From Mactromeris polynyma (Eukaryota > Mollusca > Bivalvia > Venerida > Mactridae): a stretch of DNA of 64,000 nt. Where the stretch lies: NCBI GenBank assembly GCA_032209605.1, contig JASFXZ010000029.1, forward strand, positions 3,709,001 through 3,773,000, written 5' to 3'. The translations under genes and the position numbers were made by a program. Below the pieces are notes generated by a model that was given only the letters and a program-made list of their open reading frames with translations, had not been told where the DNA came from and did no database searches. The stretch's first letter is position 1. The number at the start of each line of letters is the position of its first letter. Shown piece after piece: positions 24,115 to 39,100 of this stretch.

Positions 24115-27100
24115 ATGACTTCAATCCTAGACCAGTATGAGAATGCTCAGGCAACATATTCGACGCCTAGTTCACGGAAAGTGCCTGAGCCGGTAAGCGT
24201 TTATCTCCCATACATGTATACAGTTGTACCATAATTTAATTTGTCTAAATAGTTTCTTTGTTTTGTGTAAATGTGCATTTGATTCATTTCAAGCTCCATT
24301 TCATTCTGACATTATCTTATCATTCCGAATATTCCCTAATAAACACCCCCAGGGACATTACATTTTGATAAAGGAAGGGGGCGTTTATATGGAAATATCC
24401 AGTATAGGTTAAATAGCAGTAAATGATGTACATTGTGTTCAGTCAAATTGTTAAGTAGAACATACTCCTCACTAGGTGTCCAAACCAAAGTTTACCAGGT
24501 GCTCTGCCTTAGGGGTGAGATGATACAGACGTGATATGATACATATCTTGATATACCTCTCACGACATGATATATTTCACAATACATCTTAAAGAATAAC
24601 TAAAATGCTCCAAATGCCACACAATTGTAAGGAAATATTAACTAATGACATTAGTTAACCCTTTACTCCATCATCACTCGTTTTCACGCCCTAATCGTAT
24701 CTCCATGATCACTCGATTTCACGCCCTAGTCGTATCTCCATGATCACGCGTTTTCACTCACTTGTTTACAAACTGCTATAAATCCATTTTTTCTTAAAGT
24801 ACAATCACTTATAATTATTCCATTTTAAACATCAATCTTTTATCTATTGAAAGCATGTGTAAAATTATGGTGTTTATATTTTAACTTTACCCAAAAATAG
24901 CGCATTAACAATCACAGGTAAAGATTTTCACCACACGCAACTTTTCTACAAATATGCACTGACTTTTCTACAAATATGCTCTGCTTGACCGAATTTACAG
25001 TCACCTGGCAATGTTCCAATTTGCTTCACTGGTAAACAAAATATTTAAGTAGATCAAATGTTAAATTCTGCCAGTCATACTCAGAATTTAACAGATCAAA
25101 GAAAATATAAACTTTTTTTAGAAATGCACCAAATGTATGTATATCTTAAATTATTATTCCTGTATCTTCCATAATTTTTAACCACAATAATATAATTTAC
25201 ATCATTATACAGAACATTCAATTTCCTACAACTTTTATGTTCATGTATAAATAATTAAAACCAATACTTTACACTGTTATTTCATGTTGAAGTATATAGG
25301 TGTCAATCACCAATTATTTTCCAATAACCTGTATGGAGATAGTGTAGGCTATGTGACCAGTCTCTTATCAGGATACAGTAGGTAAATGGGTTAGGGGTCT
25401 AGGGAGTAAAGGGTTAAGAATATGTACTTCACAATACTTGTTTCCTGTTAAGAACAAAACACAAATGACTAAACATGACTAATTTCCAAACAAATGGAAG
25501 GAAGTATTCAGAATTGCAATAGTTTCTATGCACTCCAAATTTTAACGAGTAAAATCGTAAAAAATCTGTACTGAGTTGTCATTTGTGTGTTGCCGAATGT
25601 TTTGATTTTGCTACATATTTGTGAGTTTGAAGGCAAGTTTACACAAGAGCATTGGAGTAACTATTTAAAACTGGAGAAAAACTCTCGTCCACATGGACCA
25701 GCGTAACATTTTTGTTACATTCAATGAATAAAAATGGCGGATTAATACATCGATTTTTCTCAAACCGTTTGGATACGTGTATCAAGAGAGCTTGCATCGT
25801 GATGGATCGATTAATCGTCTCACCCCTACTTAGCCCTCCTCAGGAGCTAACCAGGTAGGCTTTCTTTACATTTGGTGAAACCACATGCTAACGAGACTCA
25901 CTCAGTAGCAATTTATGTGTATCTTACAGATTGTACCAGGAATTATTGATGCAAGAATGACCAGTGAAGAAATACCAATTTTCTCAAAGAAGCCAATTGA
26001 TTTTAAGTAAGAACGTGGAATTTGTCATCTCTGTTACTAACTATCACGAGTTTGAAAACTTCCTACTATGTGTGGTTAGAATGGTTTGAACTCTCGCTCG
26101 GCGAGATTTTCTTTCGAGATCAAACTTGCGATAAAAAATTTGCGATGTCCACTATCTAGTTTCTGAATCGAAAGAAGTTGACATTTTGATCCCCCTAATC
26201 GTCATATTTAAACATTACTTTAGTCTTGATGAATACATTTTAAATTACTACAATTAGACTAGTGAGAATTACTCAGATTTGACACTTTGACAATTCCCAT
26301 TGCAGGTAATGTATTTTCATATTTGTGTCACATGCAATAAATTGAAAATGCCATTGACACAACAATAATTTTCTGTAGAAGTATTTATAAATTTGTACTA
26401 AAATATTTTTGAGTCAGTTCATTTACACATACAAATGTTGGTTTCTGATGATGGCCAATTGATGCTGCTGCTGAGATGTGCAAATTGTTAATTCTTAACT
26501 ATGTACATGTATCACAGAAGTGGCATGAATACTTCATGTTCGTACATGTCTTATTTGAAATTCTGCATGAAAAAGTATTGAAATTCAAAATATTCATGTG
26601 TAAAGACACTTCTGGATCCGATGGCAGTGTATATATATTTCAGACCTGAGGCGCCCATTACTCACCTGGCTGTTTGTAACAACTTCCTGGTAATGGCAAT
26701 GAGCCAAGGATTACTGATGCGGTTGGATCTTGAACACCCAGAAGATATAGAACGTATGTGATTTTACACTATATATGTTTATTATGCTTGTGAAAATTAA
26801 CATTTTTATACAATAAATGAAATAAAAATTATTTCTGACCTGGTAATACTCATTTTAGTTGTTGAATAACAATGTTCTGTTTCCACATGTCTCAGCTAGT
26901 CTCGTTTATGAAATTTTGTGTAAAAAATGCTAGAATTTTCAATCTTTATTTATGTTCTGTGAAGCATGCCCCTCCCCCAGCTGTCTTTGCTTTGTTAGGT
27001 TGCGACTCTGGGTATGATTGTGCTTTGAGTTACAATTACTGGGTCTAAGAATTAAAAATCTACACCCAAAAGCTAAGCACGGCGGTATTCCGATCTGTAT

Positions 27101-30100
27101 GACCTGGCCAGCTATTGATCCAGATTTGAATCCAATTGAGTATATTATTGCCATTCTTGGCCATCATCTTCAAGCACTAGATCCTCTTGTACAGATGTTA
27201 ACTGAAAGCGTTTTTAGCAAAAGGAGTGGTGACAGCTGTCCTGTCATCCGACGCAGGGTTCAGGCAGGGCTCATTGGAGTGCGTTAAGGCTAAACATACT
27301 ACTGAATATTTGAATTAAGGATGTAATCTTGCGACTCAAAGTGACATTTGAAACCTGAAATAACCATCTTGTGTCGACTTAAGAACTCTGACGATCATTA
27401 CTTTTAATGGGCATACTTTTTGTGAACAAAAAATGGTCTAGTAAAATGTGTTGGACAAAATCTTTATTGAAAGTTGATCTCCAAGGGTCCTAAGGGTTGT
27501 TTTATCATTGCCAGAGTGATTTTCTGTATTTTTTACCCATCATATTCATGTGTGATTGGTCAGATGTGAGTTTATTTATGTCAGTCTAAACCATGGTATG
27601 TCTTGGCATTGTTACTTTGTCTTCATCTCAAGAGATTTTGTCATTTTTTACAATTTAATTCATAGATATTGTTTTTTTGTTTCCAGGTGTTGAAGTATTC
27701 AAAACTGGTGAAGATAGAATTCACAAAATATTCTTGGATCCGACGGGTCGTCATCTTATCATTAGTTTTGAATCAACAGAAAATGTCTACCTGTCAAGAA
27801 ATTCAAAAAAGACTAAATCCATTACTAAATTGAAGGTAAGTTACTGAGATACAGGTAGGAATCCAAATTAAACATAAGTTGCCAAGTCAAAGGTATATTA
27901 ATCATATGAAATAGATATTACTGATTAAAGGTATGTTATCAATTTTGAGGGATGTTAATAAGGTTAAAGGGATGTGTCACATTCTTCTTGGACTTGTTTC
28001 GAGTTGTTTGTTCATTTTATGGATTTCATTATGTCAAGGTTACAGTAATGCATGTATGCACCATGCTGGCTTAGCGAAAATAGTTTTTTACATATTATAC
28101 GATACTTTACTTTAATGCCCCCCTCGAAGAAGAGAGGGCATATGGTTTGCACATGTCTGTCCGTCGGTCGGTCCGTAACCTTTTCATTTCTGATTAATGA
28201 CTCAAGAAACCCTTGACCTATCATCCTCAGACTTGGTCGACACATTCATCTTGGGTAGCAGAGGAACCCTATAGATTTTTGGGTCATGGGGTCAAAGGCC
28301 AAGGTTACAGTGTCATAATGTTTTACAAACATCTCTTGTTTGTTTTATTATCTGAGGTGCATGATTATGAATGTAGTACTATGATATGGTTTTTTTGTTG
28401 AGATTTTGACATCAAAAGGATCTAAGTTTTTGTTCCTGTTTGCAGGGTCATCATATAGATTCCGTGGGCTGGAATTGGCAAAATGCCAATGATAACACAA
28501 CTGGGGCTATACTTCTGGGTACTAGTAAAGGTATGTGGCTTTTGGATTTGATTACATGAAATTGTTATATATTTAATCAATAACATTCGTCTGAATGTAA
28601 ATAAGATTAGACTAATAATCATAACAAACAAATTGCTGTACCAGGCCCTTTTCTATAGTTCCCACGGGTCAGACTATCTGACCCATACCAGGCCCGGATC
28701 CAGAAATTCCAGAATGGGGGTGCCAAACATGAGGACAAATGCCTCGCACTTGAGGCTCAGTGGGGGTAGGTACGGGAGGGTGTATCCTTCTCCCTTAAGT
28801 GGGGTCTTCCCCGGCTAATTTTTACAATATACAGATATGTAGATAGATATATTTGCATATTGACCACTGAAAAGGTTTTTTTACAAAGCAGCAATAATCA
28901 TTTTTACAGTAATAAGCAGCCTGACAAATGGCGACAAAACATGTAATTTGGGTTTGTGAATTTTAAAAATTTCATTATATCGAGATATAAATTATGTTTT
29001 TGTTTATTTGTTTTCTAAATAGTCAACCAGGCATCAAAACCAAGCTTAGACAAAAGAGACTTAACTCGTGAGACCCAATTACTCTTACATGGGTTTAGTT
29101 CAAAATCACTTTTGTGCAAATACGAAAGTAGGCTTGTTCTTGAAAAACAAAAATATATTTATACATATTTGAATAATTTTCCTTATCATGTACACGGACA
29201 TATAAACCATATTATATGTCCGTGTCATGTTTATATATAAATACAGTACATGATAAGGAAATTGAAAGCGCCTTGGTGATGTAGAGTGAAATGTCCCTAG
29301 ATAATTATGTATATATATGTTATGTATTTGACAGGTTTGATATTTGAGACAGAATTATCAGCAAATGATGACAGTAAATTTTGGCAAGGAAATCTGGACC
29401 AGTATCTAAAACAGGTTTGAGTTTTTGTAGAATTTGTAAATTCATATATCATACAGCCAGAACAACTAGTGCTGTCATTGATAGCAATAATATCGATGTA
29501 TCATTGATGTTTTTCAGACAATCAACTATTGTTGCACATATAAACAAAAAATATCTTGAAAAAAGATGGTCGGCGCAATTTGAAGGTTAAGATTTGTTGT
29601 GCAATATAAAAAAATGCCAAGATGTTACGATTGCTGGTAACTCCAGATCCAAATGGATTTCGGTAATTTCACCGAAATTCAGTGGATTTTGGTAAGATAA
29701 CATCCCCTTTATCGAAAGGTTATCCAGTATGCGTCCAGGTTACAAATGCTGTTCGGTTGAAGAGAAATTGCCTTGGTGGTTAACATAAGATTTGATTGGT
29801 TATCACAACACTGATATGCACAAAGCAAAACCATATTAGTATGGTTGTGCCGAAAAATTGATTTTGTTTGACAATGGGTAGAAGAGAATATCTTTCTCCC
29901 TTGTGGATATAGAGGGGTCACCATTGATGATGAAATTAGTCTGTCTGTATCTGAATAAAGCGGATAGACTTGTTTCACATGTTTTACTCTATATCTTTTA
30001 ATGGTAGTTACTTGACATCAATGCAGTCTTGTTGTACATTTGGAACTATGACATTTTTTGTTAATTTGGAGCCATAACATAAATTTTAAGCAAGATATGT

Positions 30101-33100
30101 GATGTGTATCCTGTGCTTAATTGGATGCTTCCTTGACAAAACCTGTTTTAGCGACGTTTGTTGTAACTTGGAAGTGTCTTTGGTTGCTTAATTTTGATTT
30201 ATAGAATTAAACGAACACAAAAATGTTTACTGGTGTACGTGTAATGAAATTTGTTTGTTTCTGTTTGAAAAACAGTAGATTTTTAAAAAATTGATGTACA
30301 TTTGAAAAACACACTTTTGATGCAACGTTATTTTTGTAGTTTACTTTTGTTCTTAATATTTGAATCGCTATAAAAAGAAAAGTAGATGTCCGATTTTAAT
30401 ATTTTCAGGTATTAAATGAAACTAGAAAAATATATTTGTTAGAAAATGTAAAAACCTGAAAACAGATATGTTGGTCACTGATACAAGTTTCGTTATGGCT
30501 CAATTATTTTACGCATTAATATTATGGTTTCTATATTCAACAGTTTCTCAATCCACCACTTGAGGTAACATTATACATGCAATCAGCCTAATGTATATTG
30601 TATTTTATGAATACACTTAACTAAACTTATAAGTGAGCAGGTATAAGTATGACCGTAACGTGGTCAAGATCAGTCTGATCTTGCTGAAATTTTCAACAAA
30701 TATAGGCGTAGGTACTTGGCATAATATTTAATTTATTTCATGCCAAAAATCCACAGATTGAACAAATAAAATCAATAAATGTGATGATGCGAAAAAGTCA
30801 GTACTGTTCCAACTTAAAGATGATCTGGTTGATTGGAAAGTGTCGAATAGCTTGTGTGCCCACTCGGACTCTACACATCGTGTTATTTAAACCGATAAAT
30901 TCATCCCCTAGAATCATGGTCTTCACATAGCCAATAGAAAATATACAAAATTTCATGTAGAAATTCAATAAAAAAGTTATTCGACATTAAAAAGTGCACG
31001 CTTATAAGTTTTGTTAAGTGTAAAGTGATATCATTTCTTGAATAGTATTGTGCTGTATTGTTTGTCCATCTTGCCTTGTGCTCAGTATTGTGAAATGTTT
31101 ATTAAGCGTACACAGTGATTCAATGGTGTACACAGTGATTCAATGGTGTACACAGTGATTCAATGGTGTACACAGTGATTCAATGGCGTACACAGTGATT
31201 CAGTGGCGTACACAGTGATTCAGTGGCGTACACAGTGATTCAATGGCGTACACAGTGATTCAATGGCGTACACAGTGATTCAATGGCGTACACAGTGATT
31301 CAATGGCGTACACAGTGATTCAATGGCGTACACAGTGATTCAATGGCGTACACAGTGATTCAATGGCGTACACAGTGATTCAATGGCGTACACAGTGATT
31401 CAATGGCGTACACAGTGATTCAATGGCGTACACAGTGATTCAATGGCGTACACAGTGATTCAGTGGCGTACACAGTGATTCAGTGGCGTACACAGTGATT
31501 CAGTGGCGTACACAGTGATTCAGTGGCGTACACAGTGATTCAGTGGCGTACACAGTGATTCAGTGGCGTACACAGTGATTCAGTGGCGTACACAGTGATT
31601 CAGTGGCGTACACAGTGATTCAGTGGCGTACACAGTGATTCAGTGGCGTACACAGTGATTCAGTGGCGTACACAGTGATTCAGTGGCGTACACAGTGATT
31701 CAGTGGCGTACACAGTGATTCAGTGGCGTACACAGTGATTCAGTGGCGTACACAGTGATTCAGTGGCGTACACAGTGATTCAGTGTATCGTTTCCATACT
31801 TTTTATTATATTGTATGCCACACATTTTAGTTTTTATTTTGTACTGAAAATTTTGTTGTTGCTAATGATGTGATAATTATACAATGCTTATTTGATTTTA
31901 TTTTTGCATTTTGTCCACATACCTTTCTCAGAATTTTATGATCTGCTTGTTCAGTAAAAGTAGTCCCTTCTACCATATATCCACAGCCATCAATCATTCA
32001 AATACACCTTCAAACGTTCCCCTTAAATCTACACTTGACTTACGGATGTTTTATAAGGGAAAAAAAGTGAAATCTCAATTATAAGACCACCATTGGTTCT
32101 ACAGAAAGTCGGGCTCAGTTGTGAGGCGGTCTGAGTAAAAACATGGAAGATACCGTAAAACCTCATTTAAAGACCACCTCATTAATAAGACCACCTTGAA
32201 ATTAAGTCCATTTTCACTCTTCGCTCTTTATTCAACTTCAGTACATTGTATTAAGACCACCTAAATATTAAGACCACCTAAATATTAAGACCAGTTTTCA
32301 AGGGTACCAAGGGTGGTCTTATTATTGAGGTTTTACTGTACATTAAAAACTGGTCCATAAAAACATAGTCTTATAAATGAGGTGGTCTTTAAGTGAGGTT
32401 TTTACTGTACCATAACAGTTTTACGAAGTTATGTGTACAACAATGTACAGATCAATAGCTAGTCTACTGGATATGTTTCAATACAGGACATAAGTTTATC
32501 AGTAAACATGTATTTACTCAATCAGATTAACGCCTCATTTTGTGAAAAACATTCTATAATACAATGTATATTGTTTGCCTTTTTATTGCATAATAAATGC
32601 CATATTAAATGTCTGCAATTATAATCCTCGTGTTTATAACCGTTTTGTATATATTCTATTTTTTTCACAGCCATTAATATTAATTTGATATTATATAATG
32701 GTTGGTATATCATTGTCAATTTGAAATTTTCAGTTATTCAATTTACAAGGAGGAGAACCAGTGACAGGGATTGAGTTTGATAGAATGCCATCAGAATCTA
32801 TGACAGAATATCAGTATTATATTCTTGTTACAACACCTGGGTAAATATGTCACCTTGTTATCTCAAACTGTAACCCATGTTCTAGCAAGAACTCCAGCAA
32901 TACACCCATCATCTTATCCTTGTCTTCTGGTTTTGCAATGGAGTTTTAAGTCACAGTCAAGGTCATTGTGTATGTCCCTAGTAGACCCCTGGAAAGAACT
33001 ATCGACCTTCCATAGCCTTCAAACTTGCAAATTTATATCCAGTGCGGGATTTGAACCCTCTGCCATAAGGGGCAAATGAATTAAAGTAGGTGACCATAAC

Positions 33101-36100
33101 CACTTAATCGCAGAGGCCCTACCATTCAATCACGGAGGCCCCAACACTCAACAATGGAGGCCTCATTCTTTTTCTTTGAAGTATAAGATATGGATTAGCT
33201 CTCTAAAGTTGCTCTGAAATAAAAAAAATTGCTGTTACTGCACCACACCCATGCAAATACTTAGTTGTGTCACCTTTTTTTTACTGTAAATGGCACGCCA
33301 TCTGAAATTGCATTTATCTAATAACATGTATAGCTCTGAATACAATAATTTTTTTAATTTTCTTATTTCACTTTTTCAGCAAGTTATATCAGTTTCTTGG
33401 GACTGTTTCAAAGACCGCAGAACCTCCAATGTTTCAACAGTTATTTCAGAAATTTGAAGAGCATGAAAAAAGTATGTTTCTGTTTTTTGTTGTGTTAGGG
33501 ATCTTATTAGGGGTCTCACGATATACCGGTAAATCGATATATTGCAATATGCGGCCATACTGTATTGTACCACAATATGAAATGAACATACTGGTTTATA
33601 CATTTTTTCTGCTTTCTGCTAGAAAGTAACGCCTATATAAATTATCTAGCCATGAAAACCTCATAGTAGTCAAAAACTGAAATGAGAATGATAACTGTGC
33701 AATTTTAGTTTATTTCCCATGGTCATGAAAACCTCATCAATTAGTAGTCAAACAATGATATGAGATTGTACATCATTCTGTCCAAATTCTTGGTATCATC
33801 CGAAAAAAATGTCAGGTCCTTATGTATCTTCTTATGCTCGTTGAATTGAAATGGGATATTCAAAAACACGTATTATTTGAAATAAATTTTTTGACCCAAT
33901 GAATTTGAATGAACGAGGTTCAACTGTATTTGATATATTTGATGTTATATACTTGCAGTACAATATCAAGAGTTGCCTGGAGATTTTGGATACAGTGAAT
34001 TAAGACTCTTCTTCCCAAATTTTAGAGAACCTGCCAAGAAATTCGCATGGATGACAGGTATATATTCTGATTCATTCTTGCCCTGAATGAAGTTGTGGTT
34101 AGTCAAAATTAAGAAATTGAAAGCAAGCGTGTTTGAATGACTTATTATTTATAGTTTAATTTGTATATTCAAATATTTAATCATGAAGTGTTAATTGCCC
34201 TAAGTCACAGGTCATAATACTTGCATACATGTACTTGCTTACATGAGGTTGATGATTCTGCCTGTATGATTGTCTGGCGTCTTCCTGCACCCTAATAGCT
34301 GGAATAGTCTCTACAGGACCCTGGCTGTTGATGTGACTTTTAAGCCCTGTTACAAAGAAATAGGAAAAAGACACAGCCACTTGATAACTGAAATATTCAA
34401 ACCACTTGTGTCATTGAATGTTCATTAAAGTTGATAGATTAATCATAGTCAATCTGACGGCCTGTATTATGATGGTGTATTTAATATAAAACATTGGTAA
34501 ACCTAGTCACATGGTGAGATTTTAATTGACAGGACCTGGTGTATATTATGGAGATATTGATACCTAGTCACATGGTGAGATTTTAATTGACAGGACCCGG
34601 TGTATATTATGGAGATATTGATACCTAGTCACATGGTGAGATTTTAATTGACAGGACCTGGTGTATATTATGGAGATATTGATACCTAGTCACATGGTGA
34701 GATTTTAATTGACAGGACCTGGTGTATTTTATGGAGATATTGATACCTAGTCACATGGTGAGATTTTAATTGACAGGACCTGGTGTATATTATGGAGATA
34801 TTGATACCTAGTCACATGGTGAGATTTTAATTGACAGGACCTGGTGTATATTATGGAGATATTGATACCAGCGGCAAACTTGGACCTTATTCAGTTACAA
34901 GTAATCAGATGTTGATGAGATATCCGAAAGTTGAGGACAGAAATGTACATAATCCATTTAGTATGGTCGTCACAGAATTCCATGCTCTTCTGCTGTTTTC
35001 TGACAGGTAAGTCAATCTACAAATATTTACATAGAGAAGAGAATGTTACAGATTTTCTGCAGATTTCCCCTTTTTTGGACCCAATTTGACTGGTTACAGG
35101 CTTAACTCATATCATTACTTAAATTAATTCTAAAGCAAAGGGAGGTAACTGCTGCAAGCAGTTTGGTCATGACCGCCACAGGTTTTAGTCCATCTATTCA
35201 GGGAAAAGGTATTTTTAGCAAAAGTTTTAAATTAAGAGAAAGGTGGCATAAAAGTTACATTTTCTCTGAAATGCATAATAAAAAAATTTGAAACCTATTT
35301 CGGTTGTTTTTATTCTGTAAAAATTATTATAATATATCACTTAAACAATAACTGCTCCTGCCATGAACAAAATGAAAAAGGAATAAAAATGGAGTTGCAA
35401 GCTTCTGGCCGGGAAATTATGATCACAATGGCTGATGAAAAAATGTCAAAGCCAAACAGTTTCTCTTCACATCTCTAAAATTTATCAGGGACTCCCAAAT
35501 TTGCAAATGTGGGAGTCACATGACCCCAGTTTGAAAAATCCTGGGGAATACCCTGATGGTGGTACCTGTGATTGTTCATTTTGAGTTGAAAATTTGTTCA
35601 ATGATAAAATCACAGAAATAAGAATGTTAGGAAAGGGTGCATTCCTGCATGTATGATAATTGTTTTACCCACTGTATTTGTTGTTTCAGATTGAAAGCAT
35701 TTTGTTTGCTGAATGAACAAGTTATATATGATGAACACTTCATTGAAGTAAGTTGTATAAATCACTTGCTATAATGGTATGTTACGCAATATCTTTACAT
35801 AGCCAACGCTAATTATATTATTGAAAAAACAAAACCGAAATCAAGCCAGGATAAAGTTGCTGGATGGTCGCCAATTAAAGCAGATATAAATACATGTTTT
35901 CTCTTCCTTTCTATTGTTAGTTAATGACATTTCATTCTTGACCATCAGAATGGACACTAGTGAATGCCCACTCATGGCTAGCCCACTTCCTTACATATGT
36001 TGGCCAAGAAATGTTAAAAAGTGTAGTAAATTCAAGTTATTATTTGCTGATAAAATTCTTTGCTTTAGGTAACATTATCCATCATTGTTTTAGCAATGAC

Positions 36101-39100
36101 GATCTTATAAAGTGAATGTAGCATGTATTAATTCATTGTTAATACAATATTCGTTGACTCCTTATCTGACGATCATTCGTTAGAATCCTGTTATAAGGTG
36201 AGGTTGAACCATCAATTTCGCAAAACCAGAAGTTCGGGAGAGTACTGGTTAGTTACCCAGGAAATGGTAATTGAGTGTGATTTATATTAGGTGTAAACTT
36301 GTTTCAGACCTTACATAAAATATGAAATGTTGCAACCTTAAATCTAACATACTGTTTTTTCATTCATATTAGTCACATGGTAAATTGGTGGGGTTGTGTA
36401 AAGATCCATTGAAAGGAATGATTTGGGTTTACACATCACAGAAAGTGTTCAAGTTTAAAGTTACCAAGGAATCAAGGTTGGATATTTTTCATGTTGATTT
36501 GTGTAAATAAAATTGAAATTGATTAAAAAAAAATTCACTGAAATTTAATTGAAAATATGAAGAATATAATTGTAGCAGACGTGGTGATGCCGCACTGTGA
36601 CACCATGCCATAGTCACATGACATGGCACTACTCCTGGTCACATGAACCTGACGCAGTGCCAACCTGTTCAAATGACTAGCATGAGCAAGGATGCTATGA
36701 ATACCATTTCTTACAACATTGGAATGTCGCATCAGGGGCTCGGACCCAGGACCATCAACACCTGAAGCAAACACTCTGTCACAGAACCACTGAGCCAGTA
36801 TCTTAGCTTTCATGAGCAAAATATTAGTGATCTATATTGAATTTAAATCTTTGTTAACCCAGTATATGCATAGAGAGATATTGGCATATGTGTTTGTCCA
36901 ATCACTCAGGATGTTAATTTCTTTCCACTTTGCATGACTGGTACATCTTGCACTTATCTACCACAGGTATCTCATCTTGATATCTAGTGATTAAACAGAC
37001 AAAGCAAGTATATTGATATGACGCCAGTCAAAAATGCTTGAATATTCTTTTCAGAGATGTATGGCAAATGTATTTGGACAAAGGAGAATTTGAGCTTGCT
37101 AAGGACTATTGCAGAGTAAGTCGCTGTCATTTACTTAAGTTTTTCTTTTCAATTAAGAACTCCTTATTAATTTAATGATGATTAAATTGTCCCAATTACG
37201 GCTCCAAATTAGGTTTTGCTTTCCACTAGCATTTGGACTGATGTGCAATTAAATGTTATTTTCCAGGAAAAAGATAGCTTTGTTTAAAGGAACTTGTAAA
37301 AATGCATCTGAAATTTGTAGTGTTATCTAAAACTAGCTACATTCAGCCTACTATTTCCTTGATAAGAACAAAAAACAATGTAGAAATCATGATGACATTC
37401 TTAATGAAAAATTCTTAATTTGAGCCAAACATATCTTGCTTTTGCAAGAGCTGTACATAATCAAAGTTTTAATGAAAATATCGGTGATATTTTGTTCCTT
37501 AAGGCAATAAATAACTTAATTATCAGTTCTTATATGACCCATAATGTTTGATTTTAATTTGTTAATAATTCACTTAAAGGACAGCCTTGTACACAGAGAT
37601 AAAGTCTTAACAAAACAAGCTGAGTTCCTCTTCAAGGAAAAAAGGTGAGTGTTTCACATTGATTATAGTAATTATACTAGTTTTCTGTGGTGATGAAAGT
37701 TTTACAAACGAAACCAAAATATAACATGTATCTAAAAAAGAGTATCATTAATCTATGTTCAACATTACAAAAATCAACAAGACTATGTATTAAAGCATGA
37801 CTATCATGTTTTCAGCATTTAATGGAATTAAGTTGCACAAAACATGTCAAAACAAACTGAAGTGAAGCAAAGTTTAAATGCCATACACCAGCAAATATCC
37901 AGTGAAGTTTTAATACCTCGAACATTACAGAACACCATACTACATGTATTGACTTGAAGTGAGTGAAATAAATAAGTTGACTTGCCTTTGATTGAGACAT
38001 AGGAACTTTTTCAAGCTCGATTGATCACTGAAGATTATTGAATGATAGGCCCCCGCACCAAGGAAAGCAAATTGTTCTTTGGTGAAGATTTCTGTATTGA
38101 GATGATATTTTCTGTGGTTGGGTTGCTAGCCAAATGCACAACCCTCCTCCTGTCTCATCCAGGCTTGGGACCGGCCATGATGGAGTTAAAAATGCCATAT
38201 AATCTCCACTTTATTACATTCTATACTTGATTAAATGTTACAGGTATTTAGAAAGTGCAGAAATGTATGCCCAGACGCAGACATCATTCGAAGAAGTTGC
38301 TCTCAAGTTTATAAGGCTTGATGATAAAGATGCATTGAGAAAACTGCTTCACGAAAAATTAGTATCACTTAGACCCCAGGTAAGATATCCGTATTTTATA
38401 GGTACTGAGAACACCTGTAATGTATTTGATGTATAATTCAGTGTTCCTGTAGGCCTTGAAAAGTCCTTGAATTGATGCTGGTCCTTGAAAACTCCTTGAA
38501 AATTGCTAAAACCCTGGAAAAGTGCTTGAATTGATGCTGGTCCTTGAAAACTCCTTGAAAATGGCTAAAACCCTGGAAAAGTCCTTGAATTGATGCTGGT
38601 CCTTGAAAACTCCTTGAAAATGGCTAAAACCCTGGAAAAGTGCTTGAATTGTGTTAAAAACTGCTCGAATTTCTTCTGAAACTCCTTGTATTACTTAATC
38701 TGCCCTGTAGAAAGAATAAAGTTGTAAAAAATAAGGTAAAAAAGGACTAATGCGAAGAAAATGGTACCAGGTCAATTATTGATCTTTGTTTGCTAGAGTA
38801 AGGCATTTAATTGTGATGTATACAGAGTGCCACCTGGCTATTGAGCGAGCTTTTATTGGGAGATGGTTGAGTGGTTGACTTTGGTGTGAGAGGTCCCAGG
38901 TGGGGCTGCATTGGTCACAGGTCGATATAAATTATACCAGCTCAGATAAGGGGTCAAATTCAGGTCGCGCCTAGCAACAAAGACTGCCATGTAGTTAAAG
39001 TGTAAGTGAATATTTTGTTTGCATACTGGACTGTATATAAGAAAATACAGTCAAACCTCAATAATAAGACCACCATTTGGACCCTTATTATTCTTAATAT

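Noticed and set aside
27018..27287. Functional Tc1 transposase
   Set aside because: Only the C-terminal part is readable, stops interrupt the end, and no terminal inverted repeats bound it.
31106..31785. CRISPR-like or centromeric satellite
   Set aside because: The 20-bp units have no spacers, and the array is confined to one intron.
34501..34866. CRISPR-like array
   Set aside because: The 61-bp copies are directly adjacent without unique spacers and sit in an animal intron.
36740..36805. Possible tRNA gene on the minus strand
   Set aside because: A and B boxes are present but no acceptor stem or cloverleaf closes, and a SINE body follows.
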